Positions 48,127 to 57,593 are shown, numbered from the stretch's first letter. The stretch is DNA of 64,000 bases from Collinsella sp. (GCA_019414265.1 DXMJ01000002.1:65573-129572); one strand, 5' to 3'. A program made the numbers and translations. The notes: generated from the sequence alone by a model not told the origin.

Positions 48127-49200
48127 ATGGCGCTGCCTAAGGATTTCATCGACACCAACGACTTCACCAAAGAGCAGATCCTGGCTATCGAGGATCTTGG
48201 CCTGGCAATGAAGAAGGCCATCAAGGTTGACGGTTATTATCCGCACCTGCTCCGCAACCAGAGCCTTGGCATGATCTTCCAGCAGGTTTCCACCCGCACC
48301 CGTCTTTCCTTCGAGACCGCTATGACCGACCTCGGCGGCCATGCTCAGTTCTATGGCCCTGGCACCATCCAGCTCGGCGGTCACGAGTCCCTGGGCGACA
48401 CCGCTCGCGTTATGGGCTCGCTGCTCGACATCATGATGGCTCGCGTTGACCGTCACAAGGACGTCGTCGGCCTCGCCGAGGGCTCCGCTGTGCCCGTCAT
48501 CAATGGCATGTCCGAGTTCAACCATCCCACGCAGGAGATGGGCGACCTCATGACCATGCTCGAGAACCTCCCCGAGGGCAAGAAGATCGAGGACTGCACC
48601 CTGGCCTTCATCGGCGACGCCACCCAGGTCTGCGTCTCCCTCATGTTCATCGCCTCCAAGGTCGGCATGAAGTTTGTCCAGTTTGGACCCAAGGGCCACC
48701 AGATCCCCGACGGCGGCCTGCACGTTGGCACCGTTGAGGAGCGCGCCGAGTTCGGCAAGCAGATGATGGCCATCGCCGAGGAGAACTGCAAGGTCTCCGG
48801 CGGCTCCGTCGTCATCTCCGACGACATCGAGTGCATCAAGGGCGCCGACTTCATCTACACCGACGTGTGGTATGGCCTGTACGACGAGGAGGTCTCGGGC
48901 GAGAACTACATGGACGTGTTCTACCCCAAGTATCAGGTCACCATGGACATGATGAACTTCGCCGGCCCCAACTCCAAGTTCATGCACTGCCTGCCGGCCA
49001 CTCGCAACGAGGAAGTCGTCGACGAGGTTATGGACGATCCCGAGCGCTCCCTGTGCTGGGTCGAGGCCGAGAACCGCAAGCACTCCATCCGTGCTCTCCT
49101 CGCTGCCCTGGGCAAGCGCACCCCGCTCAACGACGAGGGTGTCGAGTACTCCGCCAAGGCCGAGCTTCACGCCGCTCTCGAGGCTCTCGAGCAGCTCTAA
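48127..49200 (+). CDS. ptcA: Putrescine carbamoyltransferase (PtcA/AguB)
   Basis: 357 residues from the ATG at 48127 with GGAAAGGA upstream. Transcarbamylase motifs: carbamoyl-phosphate loop STRTR at 55-59, GGHAQFYGPGTIQLGGHESLGDT, HPTQ at 133-136, and HCLP at 287-290. The tracts SLGMIFQQ, CTLAFIGDATQVCVSLMFIASKVGMKFV and DVWYGLYDEE follow the enterococcal putrescine enzyme rather than ornithine carbamoyltransferase. It splits N-carbamoylputrescine to putrescine and carbamoyl phosphate. First gene of the agmatine group. Carbamate kinase, the usual last step, is not in the window. Confidence 0.9.
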   Translation: MALPKDFIDTNDFTKEQILAIEDLGLAMKKAIKVDGYYPHLLRNQSLGMIFQQVSTRTRLSFETAMTDLGGHAQFYGPGTIQLGGHESLGDTARVMGSLLDIMMARVDRHKDVVGLAEGSAVPVINGMSEFNHPTQEMGDLMTMLENLPEGKKIEDCTLAFIGDATQVCVSLMFIASKVGMKFVQFGPKGHQIPDGGLHVGTVEERAEFGKQMMAIAEENCKVSGGSVVISDDIECIKGADFIYTDVWYGLYDEEVSGENYMDVFYPKYQVTMDMMNFAGPNSKFMHCLPATRNEEVVDEVMDDPERSLCWVEAENRKHSIRALLAALGKRTPLNDEGVEYSAKAELHAALEALEQL

Positions 49201-49332
49201 GCCTTAAGCCTGCTAAACGCACGTTTGCGGGCGGCGGATGCTCGTCTCCTGTCGCCCGCTCACCGAGGCTCAGGCAATTGCCTTAGTACCTTGGGCCTCG
49301 GATCTGTCCAAGACTGAGCGAAGGAGCTCATC

Positions 49333-50772
49333 ATGAGCGACGGAAAGAAAAAGCTTTCCTTTTTGACGGTCATTTCGACCATCATCTGCGTCGTCTTCGT
49401 TTGCGAGGCCGCCGCTCCTGCTGCTGCCATTGGCAACCAGCAGTTCTTCTGGTGGATCTTCCTGATCCTGACCTTCCTGCTTCCTTATGGCATGGTTGTT
49501 GCCGAGCTCGGCACCACCTATGACGGCGAGGGCGGCATTTACGACTGGGTACGCGATGGCCTGGGCGACAAATGGGGCGCCCGCATCTCGTATTACTACT
49601 GGGTCAACTACCCGCTGTGGATTGCCTCGCTGGCTACCATGTTCCCCGACATTTTGGGCATGGTCTTTGGCGTTGAGTTCAACTTGATCGCCAAGATGGG
49701 TATCGATCTTGCCTTTGTGTGGATCGTCTACCTCATGGGCCGCTCCAAGGCGGCCGACTCCGAGTGGGTCCTTAACGGTGGCGCCATCATCAAGGTCGCC
49801 GTCGCCGTTATCGTTGGCGCTTTGGGCATTTGGTATGCCATGGAGAACGGTTTTGCGAACGACATGTCCGCTGCCACCTTCCTGCCCGAGCTCACCAACA
49901 CCAACGCTCTCGGTTACCTGTCGATCATCATCTTTAACTTCATGGGCTTCGAGGTCATCTGCACCATGACCGATGACATGGCCGATCCCGCTCGCGATAT
50001 TCCCAAGGCTATCATCGTCGGTGGCCTGTCCATCGCCGTGATCTACCTGTTCGCTGGCTTTGGCATCGGCGCTGCTGTGCCGGCCGATTCCATCGACCCC
50101 GACTACGGCATGATTTATGCAGTCCAGACCATGGTGGGCGACTCCATGATCTTTAAGGTCATCTGCATTGCCTTCCTGATCACCCTGTTCGCCAACATGG
50201 CTGCTTGGTCCTTCGGCGTTAACTCCGTTGCTCGCTACGCTGCCGAGCACGGCAACATGCCCAAGGTCTTCGCCTCGATGATCTCTGATGACGACATGCC
50301 CAACGGTGCCAACCTGGTCAACGCCGTCGTTGCCTCCCTGGTGCTGTGCCTGCAGCTCGTTCCCATCGATGCCATCTCCAACGGCGTCTTCTGGATGCTC
50401 TTCGGCACCTCCGTCGTCTTCCTGCTGCTGACCTACATCCCGATGTTCCCGGCGTTCCTCAACCTTCGCAAGAACGACCCCGACCGCGAGCGCATCTTCA
50501 CGTTCCCGTTTAAGGGTGCCATGATGAAGGTCATGCTGGCCATCCCTTGCATCGAGCTGATCCTGGCCATCGTTGCAACGCTGGTGCCGTTCTCTGCCGC
50601 TGAAATTGGCGACAAGCTCCCGATGATCGTTATCTTCATCGTGCTTCTGCTCATCGGCGAGGTTGTCCGCGTCGTCAGCGCTAAGGGCCGCGAGACCGAG
50701 TACAAGGGCCTCACTCCCGAGCTGGCAGCTCAGCGTCTCGCTGAGGAGGCCGCCGAGGCCGAGGAGAACTAG
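49333..50772 (+). CDS. APC-family antiporter, probably agmatine/putrescine (AguD-like)
   Basis: 479 residues with about twelve membrane helices. The conserved first part is EAAAPAAAIGNQQFFWWIFLILTFLLPYGMVVAELGTTYDGEGGIYDWVRDGLGDKWGARISYYYWVNYPLW, followed by FNFMGFEVICTMTDDMADPARDIPKAIIVGG and YIPMFPAFLNLRKNDP, as in amino-acid/polyamine antiporters of the GadC/AguD type. Between ptcA and aguA it most likely exchanges agmatine for putrescine. The C-terminus is acidic and cytoplasmic. A paralogue lies at 52892. GAAGGAG precedes the ATG. Confidence 0.85.
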   Translation: MSDGKKKLSFLTVISTIICVVFVCEAAAPAAAIGNQQFFWWIFLILTFLLPYGMVVAELGTTYDGEGGIYDWVRDGLGDKWGARISYYYWVNYPLWIASLATMFPDILGMVFGVEFNLIAKMGIDLAFVWIVYLMGRSKAADSEWVLNGGAIIKVAVAVIVGALGIWYAMENGFANDMSAATFLPELTNTNALGYLSIIIFNFMGFEVICTMTDDMADPARDIPKAIIVGGLSIAVIYLFAGFGIGAAVPADSIDPDYGMIYAVQTMVGDSMIFKVICIAFLITLFANMAAWSFGVNSVARYAAEHGNMPKVFASMISDDDMPNGANLVNAVVASLVLCLQLVPIDAISNGVFWMLFGTSVVFLLLTYIPMFPAFLNLRKNDPDRERIFTFPFKGAMMKVMLAIPCIELILAIVATLVPFSAAEIGDKLPMIVIFIVLLLIGEVVRVVSAKGRETEYKGLTPELAAQRLAEEAAEAEEN

Positions 50773-51139
50773 AGCACCCGGTTCTGGGGCTCCAACCCTC
50801 CTCGCGTACCAACGTGCGCTTCGTCGGGCTTGTCGCTCCCGACTCCAGGCACTCTAGCCTCTTCGAGGGCGTGCCCAAAGCGACAAATTTGCTCACTATT
50901 TCCTGGGGCGGGTGCGAGCGATAGCTCCGGTAACCACCGCCCGCCCCAACCTCTCTCTCGTATCCTTCGTGCGTTTGTCTCCACGCACTTGGTTACGTTG
51001 CCGCTCGTCGGTGCGGCTCCGTGAAAACCGGCACCGGGCGCCCCGACCTTTGCCGGGGGACGGGCGCCCACTATCTCTTGGTTTTAGGCTGCGGGTAATC
51101 CGCCCGCGGCAAACGATCGTTCGATTTGGAGGAAATCTT
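50773..51139 (+). other. Hairpin-rich leader before aguA
   Basis: No gene is visible in these 367 bases. There are at least four stems: a nested TTGTCGC/GCGACAA arm pair (about 50829-50885) enclosing GGCAC/GTGCC; GGGGCGGGTG/CACC-CCGCCCC (50905-50947); GTGCG/CGCAC around TTTGTCTCCA (50969-50988); and GGGCGCCC/GGGCGCCC near 51036-51069. GGAGG at 51128-51132 is the aguA ribosome site. A structured leader or processed small RNA is plausible. Confidence 0.5.
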
Positions 51140-52345
51140 ATGCGTACGATCACCGAGTCCGAGTCCACCCCCAAGGCCGACGGCTTCTTTATGCCCGCCG
51201 AGTTCGCCCCGCAGGATCGCGTGTGGATGGGCTGGCCCCACCGCACCGACACCTGGGCCCACGGCGCCAAGCCGGCTCAGAAGCAGTATGCCGCCATCGC
51301 CCGCGCCATCTCCGAGTTCACCCCGGTCTATATGTGCGCCAACCAGGTCGACTATGCCAACTGCAAGGCCGTCTTCGAGAACGACGAGAACGTCACCGTT
51401 ATCGAGATGACCACCGACGACGCCTGGTTCCGCGACACCGCCGCCACCTACGTCATCAACGGCAAGGGCGAGAAGCGCGCCAACCACTGGCACTTCAACG
51501 CCTACGGCGGCCTCGTCGACGGCCTGTACTTTCCGTGGGACAAGGACGAGCAGATCGCCCTCAAGATGGCTGAGCTCTCCGGCTGCCGTCGCTATCGTCC
51601 CGACGACATGATCCTCGAGGGCGGCTCCATCACCGTCGACGGCGAGGGCACCCTTGTCGTGACCGACCAGTGCCTGCTTTCCCCGGGCCGCACCTGCTCT
51701 GCGGTTCTGGAGGAGGAAGAGGATCCCGAGTCCATCTGGCCCAAGTTCCACAAGAAGTTTGAGCCTTGGAGCGAGGAGCTTCGCGCCTACATGGACGAGC
51801 ACCTCAAGGATTACCTGGGTGTCGAGAAGGTCATCTGGGTCAAGGAGGGCATCGACCCCGAGGAGACCAACGGTCATATCGACGACGTTGCCACGTTCAT
51901 CGCTCCGGGCGTCATGGCCTGCATCTGGACCGACGATCCCGAGTATCCGTTCTACGAGCAGTGCCACGCTGCCTACGAGACCCTCTCCAACGCCGTTGAC
52001 GCCAAGGGCCGCAAGATGAAGGTCTACAAGCTCTGCATGCCCGTGAACCCGCTGTTCATGGACCAGGCCTCCTGCGACACCATCGACGCCGACGAGAACG
52101 CCGAGCCGCGCGTCCCCGACGAGCCGCTGATCGCGTCCTACATGAACTACCTGGTCACCAACCACGGCGTCATCGTCCCGCAGTACGGCGACGAGAACGA
52201 CCAGCTGGCCGTCGACACGCTCCAGAAGATCTATGACGAGGTCTGGGGCGAGGGCGTCTACAAGTGCGTCGGCGTCCAGTCCGAGCAGGTCGTCTTCGGC
52301 GGCGGCAACATCCACTGCATTACGCAGCAGGAGCCGTCCGCGTAA
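51140..52345 (+). CDS. aguA: Agmatine deiminase (AguA)
   Basis: 401 residues from the ATG at 51140 with GGAGG upstream; a longer reading has no support. It is a guanidino-group-modifying enzyme. Residues lining the active site can be placed: RDTAATYV (Asp99), ILEGGSI (Glu160), NGHIDDVATF (His246 and Asp248) and the nucleophile Cys393 in GGGNIHCITQQEP. It hydrolyses agmatine to N-carbamoylputrescine and ammonia. With PtcA and the antiporter it yields carbamoyl phosphate for ATP and raises pH. GC and codon bias are strong (AAG/GAC/GTC), suggesting high expression. Confidence 0.94.
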   Translation: MRTITESESTPKADGFFMPAEFAPQDRVWMGWPHRTDTWAHGAKPAQKQYAAIARAISEFTPVYMCANQVDYANCKAVFENDENVTVIEMTTDDAWFRDTAATYVINGKGEKRANHWHFNAYGGLVDGLYFPWDKDEQIALKMAELSGCRRYRPDDMILEGGSITVDGEGTLVVTDQCLLSPGRTCSAVLEEEEDPESIWPKFHKKFEPWSEELRAYMDEHLKDYLGVEKVIWVKEGIDPEETNGHIDDVATFIAPGVMACIWTDDPEYPFYEQCHAAYETLSNAVDAKGRKMKVYKLCMPVNPLFMDQASCDTIDADENAEPRVPDEPLIASYMNYLVTNHGVIVPQYGDENDQLAVDTLQKIYDEVWGEGVYKCVGVQSEQVVFGGGNIHCITQQEPSA

Positions 52346-52357
52346 TTGTCTGGCTTC

Positions 52358-52662
52358 CCGAGGCACGGCACCTTGCCCTTCAATCGTCGGGCATGACCCT
52401 TAAGGTCTATGCCCTCCTCTTTCAGGGCAATCTGCCGCACCTCGGAAACCCAGCCGATCAATCGGACAGTCGATGAATCGCACCGTGACCATCTCGGGGC
52501 ATTGATGGTCGGTTTATTCGATGTCTTGGTCGGCTGGGTTTTTCTTTGGGCACTCCGTTGCCTCCACTTCGGAGTGCCCGCCTCTTTGATTGAGTACGCG
52601 TCTGATCTGGGATTTATTGCGGGTTAGGCCAATTGTTCGCTTGAATATCCCAGGTCAGACGC
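52358..52662 (+). other. Run of four hairpins behind aguA
   Basis: The first is a hairpin II element (52358-52445): outer CCGAGG/CCTCGG and inner GGGCATGACC-CTTAA-GGTCTATGCCC. Next comes AAACCCAGCCGA (52446-52457) pairing with TCGGCTGGGTTT (52530-52541), then TTCTTTGG. GGGCACTCCG/CGGAGTGCCC is at 52548-52579. Last is GCGTCTGATCTGGGAT (52598-52613) with ATCCCAGGTCAGACGC (52647-52662), one G-T pair. The second is a likely terminator. From 52663 to 52891 only the ribosome site of the next gene stands out. Confidence 0.7.
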
Positions 52663-52891
52663 GTCTTCAATTGCCAAAAGATTCCGGTCGCAATCGCGGC
52701 CGTTTTGATCGGAGTATCTATGTACCAGCGTATCGTTATCTACACGCGCCTGTTCCGCGAGCGTTGGTCCAACAATTGCATCCTCTCTTCTCTTTGGGAT
52801 GGCACCTGCACCGGTGACGCGGCCTGCAACCCTACCTTGGGCTGCGCCTTCGGTACAGATGCCATCCTTTTTGCTGTAGGGGGAGCGTGTC

Positions 52892-54301
52892 GTGGCAGGT
52901 AAAAAGTTCTCCCTGTTCGAGGTCATCCTCTCGGTTATCTGCGTTGTCTTTACCATCGAGGCGGCCGCTCCGGCATCTGCCATGGGTAACGTGCAGTTCT
53001 TCTGGTGGATCTTCCTCATCATTACGTTTTTGCTTCCCTATGGCCTGGTGGTGGCCGAGCTCGGTACGGCGTTCGATTCCGAGGGCGGTCTGTACGATTG
53101 GGTTCGCCTGGGCTTGGGCGACCGTTGGGGCGCCCGCTGCTCCTGGTGCTATTGGGTCAACTTTCCACTGTGGGTGGCAAGTATCGCCTGCATGTTCCCC
53201 AGTGTCATCAATGCGGTATGGGGCATCGAATTTTCGCTTGGGGTCCGAATTGCCATCGAGCTTGCCTTTGTGTGGGGCGTCACGGTCATGGCAATGCAGC
53301 CGGTGGCCGAGGCCGATTGGGTCATGGATGGCGGCGCCGTCATCAAGGTGCTCATTACCGCCGTGGTGGGAATCGTCGGCATCTGGTTTGCCTGCAATAA
53401 CGGCTTTGCCAACGATATGTCGTTTAAGACCTTTGTCCCCGATCTGGGAGACACTAACTCACTGACGTATCTTTCAATCATCCTATTCAACTTTATGGGC
53501 TTTGAGGTGGTCGCGACCTTTGCCAGCACGATGAAGAACCCATCGCGCGATATCCCCAAGGCGGTTATCGCCGGTGGCGTTGCCATCGCGGCGATCTACA
53601 TTATCTGTGGCATCGGTATTGGAGCCGCGGTTCCCACCGAGCAGCTTTCACTCGATTCGGGCATTGTGGACGCGGTTGCCGCCATGGTGGGGCGCGCTCA
53701 CCCGCTGACGATGGTCGTGGGCGTGGCCTTTTTGGTGACGCTGTTCGCCAACATGATCTGCTGGAGTTTTGGCGTCAACAACGTGGCGAGCTATGCCGCG
53801 CGCCACGGCAACATGCCGCGCCCCTTTGCGCTGGTGTCCAAGAAGACCGGCATGCCCAACGGCTCAGCACTCATTAACGGTTGTTTTGCCAGCTTGGTGC
53901 TGCTACTTCAGATTCCGCTGGGCGAAGGTTCCGACGTCTTTTGGGTCTTCTTCTCGATGAACGTCGTCTTTCTGCTCATGAGCTATATCCCGATGTTCCC
54001 GGCGTTTTGGCGCCTGCGTAAATACGACGACCGCCCACGTGTGTTCCGCGCGCCCTTCGAGGGCAAGGTGCTTGCGGTAGCGCTTGCGGTGCCGGTGGTA
54101 GAGCTCGTGCTTTCGATTGTTGCGACAATCGTGCCGCTTAACAGCTCGCCCGCCGAGATGTCAAAGTTGCCGATCCTCATGGGTGTGGTGATCGGCGTGT
54201 TGCTGGGCGAGGTTTCGCGCCTCATATCGCGCCGCGGCCGCAGCATCGACAATCCCGGCGTTGGCGCAAGGGGGACAGGTCGCTTTGCGCCAAAACAGTA
54301 G
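52892..54301 (+). CDS. Second APC-family antiporter
   Basis: 469 residues from a GTG at 52892 with GGGGAGCG upstream. It is paralogous to the transporter at 49333: EAAAPASAMGNVQFFWWIFLIITFLLPYGLVVAELGTAFDSEGGLYDWVRLGLGDRWGARCSWCYWVNFPLW, FNFMGFEVVATFASTMKNPSRDIPKA and YIPMFPAFWRLRKYDD. About twelve helices. The substrate is unknown; polyamine or amino-acid exchange is likely. The last ten residues are encoded by a hairpin of the GGGGACAGG type (54261-54293), so its tail RGTGRFAPKQ is repeat-derived. Confidence 0.85.
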   Translation: MAGKKFSLFEVILSVICVVFTIEAAAPASAMGNVQFFWWIFLIITFLLPYGLVVAELGTAFDSEGGLYDWVRLGLGDRWGARCSWCYWVNFPLWVASIACMFPSVINAVWGIEFSLGVRIAIELAFVWGVTVMAMQPVAEADWVMDGGAVIKVLITAVVGIVGIWFACNNGFANDMSFKTFVPDLGDTNSLTYLSIILFNFMGFEVVATFASTMKNPSRDIPKAVIAGGVAIAAIYIICGIGIGAAVPTEQLSLDSGIVDAVAAMVGRAHPLTMVVGVAFLVTLFANMICWSFGVNNVASYAARHGNMPRPFALVSKKTGMPNGSALINGCFASLVLLLQIPLGEGSDVFWVFFSMNVVFLLMSYIPMFPAFWRLRKYDDRPRVFRAPFEGKVLAVALAVPVVELVLSIVATIVPLNSSPAEMSKLPILMGVVIGVLLGEVSRLISRRGRSIDNPGVGARGTGRFAPKQ

Positions 54302-54336
54302 CGCCGCGAGTTGTGCGGTGCTAGATGCATCTTGGA

Positions 54337-54528
54337 TTACTGCTCACGCTGCTCGGGATCAGATGCGAGCTTGGGTGCAAAGTAGGGGACGTGGCCCAGG
54401 TAGGGGCAGCTGTCCGAACGCGCCTCAACGGCGCAGGGGACATCGTCGTAGGTCATGGAAGAACCGAGTCGGGTGATGGCCTTGGCGGCGGGCGCGACGA
54501 GCATCTTGAGCGGAGCGATCGGTGCCAT
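54337..54528 (-). CDS. Small Cys-containing protein of unknown function
   Basis: 63 residues from the ATG at 54528 with AAAGGAGA six bases upstream, a good ribosome site. The sequence MAPIAPLKMLVAPAAKAITRL begins like a short amphipathic helix. Then comes a polar half with YDDVPCAVEARSDSCPYLGHVPYFAPKLASDPEQ. The two cysteines are nine residues apart. No family is recognised. It is antisense to nothing else and sits between the second antiporter and the second LuxR gene, divergent from the latter. Confidence 0.55.
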   Translation of the reverse strand: MAPIAPLKMLVAPAAKAITRLGSSMTYDDVPCAVEARSDSCPYLGHVPYFAPKLASDPEQREQ

Positions 54529-54656
54529 GGCATCTCCTTTCATCGGTGAGACACAGCTTGTTTATCTAAACGATACAGTACGTTTAATCGGTGAGTCTAA
54601 TCTTGCGGCAAAGAATCTGTCAACATCCTCACAGCATCTAGACAGGGGAGGCGGGC

Positions 54657-55649
54657 ATGAGTTTCGCGTTCTATATCTACACCACGATTATCATGGGTGT
54701 GGCTCTGGTGACCAGTGCCGTGGCATTGGTGGTTTGGCTCATGACGCACCGTCGCGACAGCCTAGTGGCCGCGGCGGGCTTTTTGCTCTACATGCTCGAT
54801 ATGTCGGTCATCTTTTTTGACGAGTACACTCGGCTCAAATATGACTACGCCGTTACCTTTAGCGAGCCGCTGCAGCACCCCTTGCTGCGCTGCGTGCTCG
54901 GTATTGCCATCTATGCTTGCATTGTGCTGTGGATGTTTGCGCGCTTGCGCAAAAGGCCGACGTCGCGCATGCTCGGACTTGTTATCGTGCCGTTTTCAAT
55001 CTTGCAATTGGTGCTGGTGCCTCGCAGCGGTGCTGCCGGAGAGATGCAGCAGTATCTCTTTTGGCTCACGCGTGACCTGGGCAATGTAGGATGTCTTGCC
55101 TATGCCGCCTGGCATTACCGGCACAGGGCCACGCGTGTTGAGAAACTCGACCTCGACCGCTCAAAGCTCTTTTGGAAGGTGGCACTCGTTCTTGCGTTTT
55201 GCGTAATCGCCGAGGACACCTACATGATTTTGCTCTGCCGCCCCGACTCTCAAAACCCCGTCATCAGCCTCTTTTTGTGGTATCTGTCCGAGCGCAATAT
55301 CTCCGAAAACGTGCTGCTCGTGGCATGCGCGGTCCAACTCTTTTGCCAGTTTAGCCATATCCTGCGCGTGTATGCCCGTCATCCGCGTGCCGATGAGGAC
55401 GTGGCGGCCGAGAGCGCACGCTCTGGGGACGATCTAGCATCACGCGTTGTGATCTATGCCGATGCCCGTAAGCTGTCGCGGCGCGAGCAGGAGGTGCTCA
55501 CGCTGGTGCTGAAGGGCAACGACGCCCAAAACATCGCCAGCGAGTTGGTCATCAGCCCTGGCACTGTCAAGGCGCACTTGCATCGCATCTACGTTAAAAG
55601 CGGTGTCTCCAACCGAGATGACCTCATAGATGCCTTTTGGCGTTCCTAG
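54657..55649 (+). CDS. Second membrane-anchored LuxR-family regulator
   Basis: 330 residues with the same plan as the protein at 46832: about seven hydrophobic segments over residues 1-235 (FYIYTTIIMGVALVTSAVALVVWL, AAGFLLYMLDMSVIFFDEYTRLKYDY, FWKVALVLAFCVIAEDTYMILL, WYLSERNISENVLLVACAVQLF), then HTH KLSRREQEVLTLVLKGNDAQNIASELVISPGTVKAHLHRIYVKSG at about 270-320. The LSERNxSEN loop is shared by both proteins. It precedes the amidohydrolase and MATE genes and probably controls them or the second antiporter. Confidence 0.85.
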   Translation: MSFAFYIYTTIIMGVALVTSAVALVVWLMTHRRDSLVAAAGFLLYMLDMSVIFFDEYTRLKYDYAVTFSEPLQHPLLRCVLGIAIYACIVLWMFARLRKRPTSRMLGLVIVPFSILQLVLVPRSGAAGEMQQYLFWLTRDLGNVGCLAYAAWHYRHRATRVEKLDLDRSKLFWKVALVLAFCVIAEDTYMILLCRPDSQNPVISLFLWYLSERNISENVLLVACAVQLFCQFSHILRVYARHPRADEDVAAESARSGDDLASRVVIYADARKLSRREQEVLTLVLKGNDAQNIASELVISPGTVKAHLHRIYVKSGVSNRDDLIDAFWRS

Positions 55650-55731
55650 TCCTATTCTTCCTTGCATGCGGGTCTTGCCGTGTGGGCGGGCACGCCGTTG
55701 GGCGTAATGACGCGGTAATAATCTCAGACAA

Positions 55732-55761
55732 TAAACCTGCAGGTAAAGCGTGTAAACCTGC
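55732..55761 (+). promoter_or_regulatory. Candidate LuxR operator before the amidohydrolase gene
   Basis: TAAACCTGCAGGT (55732-55744) has a palindromic ACCTGCAGGT centre, and a second half TAAACCTGC starts at 55753. One base differs from TAAACCCGCAGGT before ptcA. The rest of 55650-55964 has GC-rich potential stems (for example GGACGT.GGG near 55838) and the ribosome site GAGGAGG. Confidence 0.45.
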
Positions 55762-55964
55762 TTAAACTGACCGTTTGCGATCCCTGGCCTTGGCACGGAT
55801 TTGCCCCTGTGTATCAATGGGTGTAGCGCGAAGCCGCGGACGTGGGACAGACGTCCGAGCACGGCTTGTAGGCACGCGCCGATGCGGGAGCGCTACGCTC
55901 CCAACCGAGTGCCCACGCGGGCGGTGCGTCCGCGTTGCAACCAAAGATGCCTGAGGAGGCTCAC

Positions 55965-57593
55965 ATGGACAAGGCTGATGTAGTTATCAAGAGCAACGCC
56001 GTCTTTACCGGCGATGGGCTCGAGCCGTTTAAGGGCGGCGTTGCCGTGCGCGGTGATAAGATTGTTGCCTGCGGTGACGATGCTCACCTGGCACCGTTTA
56101 TCGGTCCCGATACCGAGGTGCGCGACTTTGGCGACCAGCTCGTCATGCCCGGCCTGATCGACTCACACACGCATTTTGCCCAGGGCGCGTTTATGACCGA
56201 CCCCGATTTTGCCGTCAACCTCATCGACTGCACCAGTTTTGAGATGGCGATGGAACGTGTCGTGGCGTTTGCGGCCGACCATCCCGATAACGAGTGGATT
56301 CTGGGCTGCCAGATTATCCAGTTCCAGTGGGATGTCCCCGAGATGCCCACAGCCGCGATGATCGATGAGTACATCTCGGACCGCCCGGTCTTTCTGCAGC
56401 AGGTTGACCTGCATACCTTTAGTGCCAATACCTGCGCCATCAACAAGGTGGGAGTAACTTCGCAGACGCCCGATCCCGCAGGCGGCAAGATCCTTAAGGA
56501 TGCCGAGGGCAATCTGACGGGCGTGTTTTCCAACAACGCCGGCGTCTTCTTTATGGACGAGGTCTACGACCCAGCGCCCGAGGTTGTTGACGCGTCGTTT
56601 GCAAAAACCGCCCGGCGCGCCAATGCCCTGGGAATCACTACGGTCGGCATGGTCAATCCTACGTTTGTGAGCATGGAAAACCCGTATGCGGTGTTGGCAG
56701 GTCTTAATGCCAAGGGCGACTTGCCACTGCGCGTGTTCCTGTACACCGATCTGTTCGAAAACGAGTCCTTAACGCTCGAGCAGATCAAGGAGAAATACGC
56801 CTTCTCGGGTACGCAGGTCGAGTGGCACGGCTTTAAGCAGTTTCTTGATGGCGTGTGCTCCGACCACACCGCTTGGATGCTTGAACCCTATAGCAATGCG
56901 CCCGATACCTGCGGTGAGCCCGCGGAGGATCCAGAGCGCATCCGTGCCGCCATTGTCAGGGCGCAGGAATGGGGCGTTGACACGCGCGTCCATACGATCG
57001 GCGATCGCTCGGTGCGTTTTGTGCTTGATTGCTTTGAGGAGGGCGAGCGCTTGCATGGTAAGCGGGGTTGCCGCCACTCCATGGAGCACAACGAGACGGT
57101 TCAGCCCGAGGATCTGCCGCGCTACGCGGAGCTTGGTATATGCCCCGGCATGCAACCGTGGCACATGCTGCTCGATATGGCTGACCTTGCCAAGGACGAT
57201 GCCGTGGGCCCCGAGCGTGCAGCGCTTTCGTGGCCCCTGCACAGCCTGCTTGCCAGCGGTGCCGTGGTGCACTTGGGCAGCGACTTCCCCGTTGTGGGCT
57301 TGGAGCCCATGGAGGAGGTGTACGGCGCGGTCTTCCGCATGCTCGAGGACGGCTCCAACCCCGAGGGCTGGTTCCCCCAGGAGCGCATTACCATGGCCGA
57401 GGCCCTGCGCGCCTACACCTACGGCAGCGCCTACGCCATGCATGCCGAGGATCGCATCGGTACGCTCGCATGCGGCAAACAGGCTGATATCTGTGTGCTC
57501 GACCGCAACCTCTTTGACTGCGAACCGGCTGAGGTCCTCGAGGCCACGGCGTCTCTCACGATGATTGCCGGCAAGGTGGTCTACGAGGCCTAG
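55965..57593 (+). CDS. YtcJ-like amidohydrolase
   Basis: 542 residues from the ATG at 55965 with GAGGAGG upstream. Amidohydrolase superfamily, YtcJ/LAF3 group: metal pair His68 and His70 in MPGLIDSHTHF, DGVCSDHTAWMLEPY, VHTIGDRSVRFVLDCF, HSMEHNE and the late catalytic Asp in VHLGSDFPVVGLEP, with the C-terminal ADICVLDRN strand. Substrates of this group are mostly unknown N-acyl or cyclic amides. Its place between the second LuxR gene and a MATE exporter suggests a small regulated unit acting on an amide, perhaps linked to the amine transporters upstream. Confidence 0.85.
   Translation: MDKADVVIKSNAVFTGDGLEPFKGGVAVRGDKIVACGDDAHLAPFIGPDTEVRDFGDQLVMPGLIDSHTHFAQGAFMTDPDFAVNLIDCTSFEMAMERVVAFAADHPDNEWILGCQIIQFQWDVPEMPTAAMIDEYISDRPVFLQQVDLHTFSANTCAINKVGVTSQTPDPAGGKILKDAEGNLTGVFSNNAGVFFMDEVYDPAPEVVDASFAKTARRANALGITTVGMVNPTFVSMENPYAVLAGLNAKGDLPLRVFLYTDLFENESLTLEQIKEKYAFSGTQVEWHGFKQFLDGVCSDHTAWMLEPYSNAPDTCGEPAEDPERIRAAIVRAQEWGVDTRVHTIGDRSVRFVLDCFEEGERLHGKRGCRHSMEHNETVQPEDLPRYAELGICPGMQPWHMLLDMADLAKDDAVGPERAALSWPLHSLLASGAVVHLGSDFPVVGLEPMEEVYGAVFRMLEDGSNPEGWFPQERITMAEALRAYTYGSAYAMHAEDRIGTLACGKQADICVLDRNLFDCEPAEVLEATASLTMIAGKVVYEA

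Noticed and set aside
48127..49200. Ornithine carbamoyltransferase of an arginine deiminase operon
   Set aside because: No arcA-type arginine deiminase is present; agmatine deiminase is beside it, and the YGLYDEE and GGHAQFYGPGTIQLGG tracts fit the putrescine enzyme better.
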